64,000 bases of DNA from Verrucomicrobiaceae bacterium. Its GTDB lineage: Bacteria > Verrucomicrobiota > Verrucomicrobiia > Verrucomicrobiales > Akkermansiaceae. The notes under the pieces were generated by a model. The model saw only the letters and a program-made list of their open reading frames with translations. It did not search any database and was not told the origin of the DNA. The stretch covers positions 1 through 64,000 of the forward strand of contig JAIXOR010000034.1 in the NCBI GenBank assembly GCA_027486655.1, written 5' to 3'. Shown piece by piece: positions 42,080 to 51,064 of this stretch (positions within the stretch are counted from its first letter, which is position 1; every line of letters starts with the position of its first letter). Both the position numbers and the translations under genes were made by a program.

Positions 42080-43144
42080 TCAGCGGTCGGGCTCGGGGGC
42101 GCCGAGTGGGATTCCGACGTTGAAGCTTTCCTCCAGTTTTCCGGCTGGGGCGGCGGCGCAAAGGAGGATGGTGGGCCGGCCGTTCTCGAAGAACAATTGG
42201 GGCCGTTCGAGCTTGAGAAGCGCTTGTTTGGGGGCGTCTTTCCAGACAAGTTCGAGGGTGGAAACAAGCGGGTGCTTCGCAAGTTTCCAATCGATGCCAT
42301 CGGCCGATTCAAAGAGCGCGAGCGACGTGCCTTTGCCGGTGAAGTGTCCGCTGAAGTCCTTGACGATGGCCCAGTAGCGGTCTTCCCCGCGCCAGATGAA
42401 GGGGTCTTCCGCGGCGAAATGTTCCCCGGGTTTGGTGAAGACCGGGTTGGGGTGTTTCACAAAAGGTCCGGCCGGGGATTCGCTGGTGGCCACGACGTGG
42501 ACGACGGGACCTCCGAAGGGTTTTTTCTTTTTGTCCCCCACGGCCTTGTAAACCATCAGGTAGCCGCCTTCCGGTCGGCGTGTCACCGAGGGGTTGGCGA
42601 GGCAGAGCGCATCATGAAACCCGGGGGTGGGGGAGATGAGCGGTTGGTCCATCCGTTTCCATGGGCCGTTGGGGGTATCCGCCACGGCCACTCCGATGCG
42701 CTGGTTGTTGCGGTGCGTCCAGTTGAGGTCCTTGGAAGCCTTTCCGTCTCCGGTGTTTCCCATGTAGTAGAGGTAATAGCGGCCATCGAACTCCAGCACC
42801 GTCGGGTTGTGCGTGCACAAGCCATCCCAGTGCTCCGCACCGCGGGCGGGCAGCGCCACATCGACGAAACGGAATGGGCCTGAGGGGCTCTCGGCCACGG
42901 CATGGGCGACTTCGGAATGGGTGACCCAAGCGTAGTGCCCCAGCGATCGTGGCCAGCGGGAGTAAAACAAGTGATGTTTGCCATCCTTTCCTTTCACCAT
43001 GGTGCCGCACCAGACGATGAATCCCGGATCTTCAAATTTCGCGCTCGCCGGGATCGGGCGGATGATTCTCTGGAAGTCGAGGTCACCCAAGGCAAGGGTG
43101 TGGGATGCAATCACGGTCAGGGCGGTGGCTAGGATGGCGCGCAT
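42080..43144 (-). CDS. GH43-like secreted glycoside hydrolase
   Basis: Start MRAILATALTVIASHTLALGDLDFQRI at 43144; DGLCTHNPTVLEFDGRYYLYYMGNTGDGK, RIGVAVADTPNGPWKRMDQPLI, EDPFIWRGEDRYWAIVKDFSG. Confidence 0.82.
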   Translation of the reverse strand: MRAILATALTVIASHTLALGDLDFQRIIRPIPASAKFEDPGFIVWCGTMVKGKDGKHHLFYSRWPRSLGHYAWVTHSEVAHAVAESPSGPFRFVDVALPARGAEHWDGLCTHNPTVLEFDGRYYLYYMGNTGDGKASKDLNWTHRNNQRIGVAVADTPNGPWKRMDQPLISPTPGFHDALCLANPSVTRRPEGGYLMVYKAVGDKKKKPFGGPVVHVVATSESPAGPFVKHPNPVFTKPGEHFAAEDPFIWRGEDRYWAIVKDFSGHFTGKGTSLALFESADGIDWKLAKHPLVSTLELVWKDAPKQALLKLERPQLFFENGRPTILLCAAAPAGKLEESFNVGIPLGAPEPDR

Positions 43145-43245
43145 GGATGTGGGAGCGGTATCAAAGGGGCATTCAAATGAAAACTTTATTTTATGAGAGC
43201 GGAAGGCGATCGGCTCTTTGCCGATTGCCACAATGCATCGGCTGG

Positions 43246-43263
43246 ATCCCCCATGCGGGGGAT
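43246..43263. promoter_or_regulatory. palindrome ATCCCCC-ATGC-GGGGGAT in divergent promoter region
   Basis: Perfect 7-bp inverted repeat between the divergent 42080-43144 and 43378-51054 genes. Confidence 0.55.
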
Positions 43264-43377
43264 GGTCGGTCCGCGTTCCAGCGTTATGATGTCATCATCC
43301 GGTGCCGCCGGGCTTCGAAAGCGCCATCGATGGATGGACCGAGCCGCGGAGTGTGCCGATCGCCCAAACTCTCCCTC

Positions 43378-46300
43378 ATGTCGTCCGGAATCCATTCGCG
43401 CCTGTTCGTTTCGCTGCTGCTGTTCCTTTGTTTTGCGCACAGGATCTCCGCGCAGACGGCAACCGGATGGTTTCCGGTGAACAACGCGACGAACGTCTGC
43501 GCCGACACCCCGCTGAAGATCACCTTCGACACGCCGCCTGTGGTGGGGACCACCGGTGCTGTTAGAATATTCACCAGCGCCGGCACCCTCGTCGAAACCC
43601 TCGACCTCGCGGTTCCGCACACCCGAACCATCGGCGGCACGGTTCACAACGCAATGCCCGTCCTCGTCAGCGGAAACACCGCGTCGATCTTCCCCCGCTC
43701 CGGCGTGCTGGCCTACAACACGACCTACTACGTCACCATCGACGCCACCGTCTTCCCCGGTTACGCGGGCATCTCGGCCAACACCGCGTGGCGCTTCACC
43801 ACCAAGGCCGCCGCGCCTTCCTCCGCCTCGACCTACCTCACCGTCGCCGCCGATGGCAGCGGCGACTTCTGCACGGTCCAGGGCGCGATCGACCTCATCC
43901 CCGCCAATAACACGACGAAGCGCACCATCAACCTCCGCAACGGCACCTATCAGGAAATCGTCCGCGTCTCCTCGAAGCACAACCTCGCCTTCCGCGGCCA
44001 GAACCGGAAACGCACCGTCATCTCCTACCCGAACAACAGCAACCTCAACGCCTCCACCAACACCCGCCCGCTCTTCAACGTCGTCGCCAACGACATCAGC
44101 TTCGACAATCTCACCCTCCACAACACCACGCCCGACGGCGGCTCGCAGGCCGAGTCGCTGCGCGTGAACGCCCAGCGCTGCGTCGTGAACAATTGCGACC
44201 TCCGCAGCTATCAGGACACCTTCCTCGTCAACAGCACAGCCGACACCGCGTACTTCAAGGACTCGCTCATCGAAGGCGACGCCGACTTCATCTGGGGCAC
44301 CGGCCGCGCGGTCTTCCAGAGCTGTGAGATCAAGTCCCTCGCCGGCGGCTACGTCTGCGCCATGCGCAATCCCGCCGGCCAATACGGTGCCGTTTTCCTC
44401 GACTGCCGCTTCACCCGCTCGCCCGGCGTCACCGGTGTCGTGTTCGGCCGGGTCGATCCGAACACCTTCCCCGACAGCGCCGTCGCCGTGGTCAATTGCG
44501 CGGTGGACGCCCACATCACCGCCGCCGGATGGACGCTCTCGAATCCCGGCCCCACCACCGGCCTCCGCTACTGGGAATACCTGAGCACCGATCTAACAGG
44601 AGCGCCCTTGAACGTCAGCGGCCGCGCCTCATTCTCCCAGCAGATCAACGCCACCCAGGCATCCGCCCTGCGCAACCTCGCCACCACTTTCGGCGGCTGG
44701 ACGCCCATCCCTCCGCTCCCCGCCTTCCCTGGTGCCGAAGGCGCGGGCATGAACACCCTCGGCGGCCGCGGCGGCGATCTCTACTTCGTCACCAACCTCA
44801 ACGACTCCGGCGCCGGCTCGCTGCGCGACGCCATCTCCACCGCCCCCTCCACCGGCCGCACCATCCTGTTCCGGACCTCCGGCACCATCGCGCTCAACTC
44901 CACCCTTACGGTCAACAAACCCCGCATCACCATCGCCGGACAATCGGCCCCCGGTGGCGGCATCTGCCTGAAAAACTACACGCTCCGCGCTGGCGCCGAC
45001 GACGTGATCATCCGCCACATTCGCTCCCGGCTCGGCACCGACGCCAACCGTGAGGACGACGCCATCACCGTGACCGGCGGCATCAACGTGATGATCGACC
45101 ACTGCTCCGCTTCCTGGTCCGTGGACGAGGTTCTCAGCGTCACCAACGCCGCCGACAACGTCACCGTCCAGTGGTCGATGATCTCCGAGGCGCTCGACAA
45201 CTCGATCCACTCGAAAGGCCCGCACGGTTTTGGCTCTCTGCTCGCCTGCCATGTCCCGGCCCGCTATTCGTTCCACCACAATCTCTACGCCCACAACAAG
45301 AGCCGCAACCCCAGGCCCGGCAGCGATTTCGGAGCGATCCTCAATCTCGATTTCCGCAACAACGTGATCTACAACTGGGGCTACTTCTGCGGCTACAGCG
45401 GCGGGGCCGACGAAGACGTGGAGATGAACCACGTCGCGAACTACATGGTCAAGGGACCGGGTTCCACCACCGACTCCGCCTTCCGCGGCGGCGCGGCCAC
45501 CACCCTCATCCATCAGAGCGGCAACCGGATCGACCTCAACAAGAACGCCACCTTCGACGGCACGGACACCGGATGGTCGATGTTCAGCGGCACCTACACC
45601 CAGCGCGCCAGCGCGTTCGACTTCGCGCAAACCAACACCACCGACAGCGCCAGCCTCGCCCTCCAACGCGTGCTCTCCAAAGCCGGCGCACGTCCCTGGT
45701 CCCGTGACACCAAGGACGCCGCCATCGCCGCGAACGTCTCCGCAGGCACCGGCACCTTCGTCAACACCTCCGCCGATGCGGGCGGCTATCCGGTTCTAAC
45801 AGCCACTCCGGCGCCGACCGATAGCGACAACGACGGCATGCCCGACGATTGGGAGAGCGCCGTCGGCAGCGATCCCTTCGTGGCCAACCACAACGCGGAC
45901 GCCGATGCGGACGGCTACACCGATCTCGAGGAATACCTCAACTGGCTCTCCGCCCCGCACGCCTTCACCCAGAAGAACAACGCCGTCCAGATCGACCTCC
46001 AACAGCTCAACGGCAATCGCACGGGACTCACTTACACCTTGGGCAATCCCTTCAACGGCACCGTCACTCTCGCCCCCGACGGTCGCACCGCCACCTTCAC
46101 GCCCACCGCAGGCTTCCAGGGGCTCGGCGCTTTCACCTTCAGCTTCACCGCCCTCGGCGAAACGATCAGCCAGACCGTGGGCGTCGCCGTCACCGCCGGT
46201 CCTCCCCGCGAGGTCTCGTGGACCGGCGCGACCAACGGCATCTGGGACCTCGCCGCCACCGCGAATTTCCACGACGGCAGCGCCGCCACCCCCTTCGCCC

Positions 46301-49300
46301 AGGGCGACCGTGTCCGCTTCCTCCAGACCGGCGCGAATCCCACGATCACTCTGTCCGGTTCGCTCGCCCCCTCGCTCATGACGGTGGACGCCACGAAGGA
46401 CTATTCGTTCGGCGGCACCGGTTCGCTCACCGGCTCGATGAGCGTGGTAAAATCCGGTAGCGGAAAACTCACCCTATCCACCGCCAACAGCTTCACCGGC
46501 GGAGTCACCGTCACCGGCGGCACCCTCGCCCTCACGAATGCCAGCGCCGCCGGCAGCGGGCCGATCAGCATCCAGCAATCCACCCTCGACATCGCCGGCC
46601 TCAACCTCGTCAACCCCGTCGACTTTACCGGCACCAGCCAGTTGACCGGGCTCGCCTTTTGCAAACTCAAGGCAGTGAGCGGCGATGGCACGGTCAACGT
46701 CTCCATCGGCTCCAGCCCCTTTGATCTAACAGGAAACATGGCGGACTTCTCCGGCTCGCTGGTTCTCGCCACCAATACCAACATCCGGCTGCTCACCGGC
46801 ACCACCGGCTCCGCGCTCGCCACCTTCGATCTCGGCAGCGGCACCGGCAACATCACCGTCCGCAACAACCTGCCCGCCATCGCCATCGGCGCCTTGAAAG
46901 GCGGGCCCAACACCCTGCTGCTTGGCCAGAGCAACGACAACCAGGCCACCACCTTCACCATCGGCGGAAACGATCAGGACAGCACCTTCTCCGGCGGCAT
47001 CCGCAACGGCACGTCGGGGGCCGCCGCCATCACCTCGGTCACCAAGATTGGTAGCGGCACCCTCACCCTCGCCGGAACCAGCAACTACACCGGCGCGACG
47101 CTGGTCAACGAGGGCACGCTCCGGGTCACCGGCGCTCTCGGCGCGACCGCCGTCACTGTCGCCAATGGCGCAAATCTAACAGGCACCGGCACCCTCGGCG
47201 GCTCCGTGACGGTTCAAACCGGCGGCTCCATCGCCTCCGGCTCCGGCGGTGCGGGCACGCTCGCCATCGCCGGCGGACTCACGCTCAACGGCACGCCGCT
47301 CACCTTCGACCTCAACAACAGCCCGACCGCCGGCGGCGGCATCAACGACCTCTTCACCATTGGTGGCGCTCTGACCCTGAACGGCACCATCATCATCACG
47401 CCGAACCTCCTCAACGGCCCGCTCGCCGCCGGCACCTACACCCTGATCAGCGGCGGCAGTTCCACCGTGAACAACGCGACCTTCGTCTGGGGCGGCACCC
47501 CGAACGGCGGCCGCCAGAACGTCGCCTTCGACACCGGCACGCCCGGCACGCTGAAGCTCGTCGTCACCGGCACGCCCTCCGCCTCGCTCTTCTGGAACGG
47601 CAGCCCCGGCACCACCTGGGACTCCGGTGATCCCCTCGTCCCCGCCAGCGGCGCGGCCAACTGGCGCAACGGAGCCGCCGCCGACCGTTTCGTGAAATAC
47701 GACAGCGTCACCTTCGACGACACCCTCGCCAACGGCACCGCCGTTCTAACAGGAAACGTCGAGCCCGCCGCTCTCACTGTCAACAACACCACCAAATCCG
47801 TCACCCTCAACGCCAACGCGGGCAGCATCACCGGCGGCACCTCCTTGATCAAAAGCGGCACAGGCACCCTTACCCTCGATGGAGCGAACACCTACAGCGG
47901 CGGCACCACCCTCAACGCCGGAACCATCCAACTCGTCAGCGACAACGCGAACACCAACGCCCTCGGCAGCGGTCCCGTCACTCTCAAGGGCGGCACGCTC
48001 GCCATGTTGTCGAATTTCAGCACCTCGAACACCTCTACCTGGAACCTCGTCGTCCCCACCGGCTTCACCGGCACCCTGAACTGCGACTCCCGCTGCTCGA
48101 TCCGCGGCTCCCTGACAGGCGGCGGCATCCTCAACCTTTACATCCCCGACATCCGCACCGGCATCGATGCCGATTGGTCCGCCTTCACCGGCCGCATCAA
48201 CGTCACCACCGATGCCAACGGCGGCGAGTTCCGCATCGGTAACAACTACTCGCCCACCGGCCTGCCGCTCGCAGCCCTGAATCTCGCCGCAAATGTCACG
48301 TTGCGTTATGTCGGCATCGTCGATGCCGGCCCCGGCTCCAAGGTCGCGGTCGGCGCTCTAACAGGCGCGCCCGGCTCCATCCTCCAGGGAGGCCCGACCA
48401 CCGGCCGGACCTTCACCTGGGAGATCGGCCAGGGAAACACGGACACGCTTTTCCAAGGCATCATCTCCGAACAGGCAGCAGGCTGCATCACCGCCCTCAA
48501 CAAAGTCGGCAGCGGCGTGCTGAAGCTCACCGCCGCTTCCAGCCACAGCGGCCCCACCACCGTTTCCGCCGGTTCGCTGATCGTGAACGGCAGCATCAGC
48601 GCCAGCCCGCTCACGGTGAGCGCCGGTGCGCTGTTAGGCGGCAGCGGCAGCCTCGCCGCCACCACCATTCAGGGCGATGCCACTCTCGCTCCCGGTGATG
48701 GCGGCCCCGGCGTGCTCACCGTTACCGGCGGGCTCACCCTCGCCGCGGAAAGCGTCGCCGCCTTGGAAATTGGAACCTCGCGCGACCGCATCGACGTCAC
48801 CGGCAACCTCGTCCTCAACGGCCTCGTCAACTTCACCAACTCGGGCGGCCTCCTCCCGGGCACCTACACGATCTTCAACTACACCGGCACCCTCGGCACG
48901 ACCGGTCTCGCCGTCGGCAGCGTGCCGCCCGACTTCGCCTGCACCCTCGACACCGCCACGCCCGGCCAGGTGAAAGTCGTCGTCACCAGCACGCTCAGCG
49001 CCTTCCAGCAATGGCAGGTCCTGTGGTTTGCAGACTACAACTCGCCCAACGCCGCCGCCAGCGCCGATCCCGACCTCGACGGCCAGACCAACAACGACGA
49101 ATTCCTCGCCGGCACCGACCCCACCTCCGCCGCCTCCGTGGCCACCCTCGCCTGGCGCGGCGATGGTGCCGCGAACCTTTGGAACGCCGGCACCGCCGCC
49201 ACCTTCTGGAACGGCAACCGCCTTTCCACCTTCACCAATGGCAACCCCGTCCTCTTCGACGCCACCGGATCCGCCAACCCCAGCGTCAATCTAACAGGAG

Positions 49301-51054
49301 CGCTCTCGCCGGCCTCCGTTTCGGTCAACAACACCACCGCCTTCACCTTCACCGGGCCGGGCAATCTAACGGGTGTCGCCGCGCTGACAAAAACGGGAAC
49401 CGGAATCCTCAACCTCCAAACCCCGAACTCCCACAGCGGCGGCACCGTGGTCAACGGCGGCACGGTCAATCTTTCCGGAAACCAATCGGGCGCGACCGGC
49501 GGCTACGCGCTGAACATTGTGAACTCCGCCACTTCGACCCTCAACCTCGGCAGCGCTTCGCAAAGCGCAGCCACCTCGATCGTCAGCGGCGCTTCCAAGT
49601 CCATCCAGTTGGGCGCGATCCCCGGCGTCAACACCGCGACCAGCACGGCCGCACAAACCGTGAACGTGAACGGCGCGTCCGCCTTCCCGACCACCGTCAC
49701 CAACAGCGGTTCGCTCGCGGTCGCACGCAACGCGACCCTGAACCTCGGCGACCACTCGACCTGGAACCAGGCCGGCGCGATCAACGTGCAGGCCAACGGC
49801 GGCTACAGCGCCAACCTCAACATCGGCACCGCGGCAGGCAGCAACGCCGCGATGGTTTACAGCGGCACCAGCCCCATCCAGTTGTCGCAAACCGCCGGCA
49901 CCACCAGCGTCAGCACGCTCACCGTCCGCGGTGGCGTTCTAACAACCGGGCAGCCCGTGCACTTCAACGGCGCGTCCGGCAACTCCATTGGTTACGGCCG
50001 CATCATCCTCACCAACGGCGGCACCCTCAAACTCTCCGCCAATCTTCCCCAACTGGTCACCGGCGACGCCAGCGGCCGCGTCATCCTTTCCAGTGGTGGA
50101 GGCGGCATCATCGACACCAACAGCTTCTCCACCACCCTCGACCGCCCGCTTGCCGACAGCAACTCCGTCACTTTCATCGGCTCCCTCGCCAAGGCCGGCG
50201 CGGGAACGCTCACCCTGAGCGGCAGCCACGGCCACACCGGCACCACCACCGTCAGCGGCGGCACCCTCGCGGTGAATGGCAGCCTCACCACCAGCCCAAT
50301 CACCGTCTCTTCATCCGCCACCCTCGCCGGCAGCGGCACCGTCGGCGCGGTCAACGTTTCCAACGGGGCCACACTCTCGCCCGGCGCGGACACTCCCGCC
50401 ACCTTCGCAACTGGCGCACTGACCCTCGCCTCGGGAAGCACCAGCCGATTCCAACTCGGCGCTTCCAGCGATCGCGTGAACGTCAGTGGCAACCTCGTCC
50501 TTGGCGGCACCTTCGTGCTGCTCGACACCGGCGGCGCGCTCAGCGGCAGCCATACGCTCTTCACCCACAGCGGCACCCGGTCCAGCAGCGCCACGATCAT
50601 GCCGCCGCCCGGTTTCGCCGCCGTGCTCGACCTCACCACTCCCGGCATCGTCAAAGCCACGCTCACCGCGAACACCTACTCGACCTGGTCGCGCGACCAC
50701 TTCACGCCCGCCGAGCTCGCCAACCCAGCCATCAGCGGACCCGATGCCATCCTTGCTGGCGACGGCCTCACCAACCTCCTCAAATACGCCCTTGGTCTCC
50801 CGCCAAAGACCCCGTCCACCACCGGGATCTCGCTTGCCAAGTCCGGTGCCGAATGGTGGTTCACCTATCAACGTCCCGCGAACCGCTCCGACCTGACCTA
50901 TTCGCCGGTGATTTCTAACCATCTTGCCTCATGGACCACCACCGGACTGATCCACGAACGAATCGCTACCGGCGATCCGGAAACCTGGCGCGCCCGTCTT
51001 CCTAACGCGCCCGCCAACCGCCTCTTCTTCCGGCTCAATGTCACCCGGCCCTGA
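43378..51054 (+). CDS. giant secreted pectinesterase (CE8) + pectate lyase (PL1) + PATR repeat protein with shared C-terminal domain
   Basis: Start MSSGIHSRLFVSLLLFLCFAHRISA at 43378 (~2558 aa). Big_5-like N-terminus; CE8 motifs RSYQDTFLV and GDADFIWGTGRAVF (~43828-44585); PL1 motifs WSVDEVLS, HHNLYAHNKSRNPRPG (~44725-45840); then PATR repeats to the end. Confidence 0.95.
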   Translation: MSSGIHSRLFVSLLLFLCFAHRISAQTATGWFPVNNATNVCADTPLKITFDTPPVVGTTGAVRIFTSAGTLVETLDLAVPHTRTIGGTVHNAMPVLVSGNTASIFPRSGVLAYNTTYYVTIDATVFPGYAGISANTAWRFTTKAAAPSSASTYLTVAADGSGDFCTVQGAIDLIPANNTTKRTINLRNGTYQEIVRVSSKHNLAFRGQNRKRTVISYPNNSNLNASTNTRPLFNVVANDISFDNLTLHNTTPDGGSQAESLRVNAQRCVVNNCDLRSYQDTFLVNSTADTAYFKDSLIEGDADFIWGTGRAVFQSCEIKSLAGGYVCAMRNPAGQYGAVFLDCRFTRSPGVTGVVFGRVDPNTFPDSAVAVVNCAVDAHITAAGWTLSNPGPTTGLRYWEYLSTDLTGAPLNVSGRASFSQQINATQASALRNLATTFGGWTPIPPLPAFPGAEGAGMNTLGGRGGDLYFVTNLNDSGAGSLRDAISTAPSTGRTILFRTSGTIALNSTLTVNKPRITIAGQSAPGGGICLKNYTLRAGADDVIIRHIRSRLGTDANREDDAITVTGGINVMIDHCSASWSVDEVLSVTNAADNVTVQWSMISEALDNSIHSKGPHGFGSLLACHVPARYSFHHNLYAHNKSRNPRPGSDFGAILNLDFRNNVIYNWGYFCGYSGGADEDVEMNHVANYMVKGPGSTTDSAFRGGAATTLIHQSGNRIDLNKNATFDGTDTGWSMFSGTYTQRASAFDFAQTNTTDSASLALQRVLSKAGARPWSRDTKDAAIAANVSAGTGTFVNTSADAGGYPVLTATPAPTDSDNDGMPDDWESAVGSDPFVANHNADADADGYTDLEEYLNWLSAPHAFTQKNNAVQIDLQQLNGNRTGLTYTLGNPFNGTVTLAPDGRTATFTPTAGFQGLGAFTFSFTALGETISQTVGVAVTAGPPREVSWTGATNGIWDLAATANFHDGSAATPFAQGDRVRFLQTGANPTITLSGSLAPSLMTVDATKDYSFGGTGSLTGSMSVVKSGSGKLTLSTANSFTGGVTVTGGTLALTNASAAGSGPISIQQSTLDIAGLNLVNPVDFTGTSQLTGLAFCKLKAVSGDGTVNVSIGSSPFDLTGNMADFSGSLVLATNTNIRLLTGTTGSALATFDLGSGTGNITVRNNLPAIAIGALKGGPNTLLLGQSNDNQATTFTIGGNDQDSTFSGGIRNGTSGAAAITSVTKIGSGTLTLAGTSNYTGATLVNEGTLRVTGALGATAVTVANGANLTGTGTLGGSVTVQTGGSIASGSGGAGTLAIAGGLTLNGTPLTFDLNNSPTAGGGINDLFTIGGALTLNGTIIITPNLLNGPLAAGTYTLISGGSSTVNNATFVWGGTPNGGRQNVAFDTGTPGTLKLVVTGTPSASLFWNGSPGTTWDSGDPLVPASGAANWRNGAAADRFVKYDSVTFDDTLANGTAVLTGNVEPAALTVNNTTKSVTLNANAGSITGGTSLIKSGTGTLTLDGANTYSGGTTLNAGTIQLVSDNANTNALGSGPVTLKGGTLAMLSNFSTSNTSTWNLVVPTGFTGTLNCDSRCSIRGSLTGGGILNLYIPDIRTGIDADWSAFTGRINVTTDANGGEFRIGNNYSPTGLPLAALNLAANVTLRYVGIVDAGPGSKVAVGALTGAPGSILQGGPTTGRTFTWEIGQGNTDTLFQGIISEQAAGCITALNKVGSGVLKLTAASSHSGPTTVSAGSLIVNGSISASPLTVSAGALLGGSGSLAATTIQGDATLAPGDGGPGVLTVTGGLTLAAESVAALEIGTSRDRIDVTGNLVLNGLVNFTNSGGLLPGTYTIFNYTGTLGTTGLAVGSVPPDFACTLDTATPGQVKVVVTSTLSAFQQWQVLWFADYNSPNAAASADPDLDGQTNNDEFLAGTDPTSAASVATLAWRGDGAANLWNAGTAATFWNGNRLSTFTNGNPVLFDATGSANPSVNLTGALSPASVSVNNTTAFTFTGPGNLTGVAALTKTGTGILNLQTPNSHSGGTVVNGGTVNLSGNQSGATGGYALNIVNSATSTLNLGSASQSAATSIVSGASKSIQLGAIPGVNTATSTAAQTVNVNGASAFPTTVTNSGSLAVARNATLNLGDHSTWNQAGAINVQANGGYSANLNIGTAAGSNAAMVYSGTSPIQLSQTAGTTSVSTLTVRGGVLTTGQPVHFNGASGNSIGYGRIILTNGGTLKLSANLPQLVTGDASGRVILSSGGGGIIDTNSFSTTLDRPLADSNSVTFIGSLAKAGAGTLTLSGSHGHTGTTTVSGGTLAVNGSLTTSPITVSSSATLAGSGTVGAVNVSNGATLSPGADTPATFATGALTLASGSTSRFQLGASSDRVNVSGNLVLGGTFVLLDTGGALSGSHTLFTHSGTRSSSATIMPPPGFAAVLDLTTPGIVKATLTANTYSTWSRDHFTPAELANPAISGPDAILAGDGLTNLLKYALGLPPKTPSTTGISLAKSGAEWWFTYQRPANRSDLTYSPVISNHLASWTTTGLIHERIATGDPETWRARLPNAPANRLFFRLNVTRP

Positions 51055-51064
51055 GCACACTCCC

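Noticed and set aside
49011-50918. 635-aa plus-strand RQRH-rich ORF
   Set aside because: Frame-shifted shadow of the pectinase/PATR giant; no domain signal.
22321-51054. Tandem PATR repeats as CRISPR or DNA-level satellite arrays
   Set aside because: The repeats are protein-level (degenerate, coding, variable spacing) with no constant DNA repeat/spacer structure; no CRISPR array seen.
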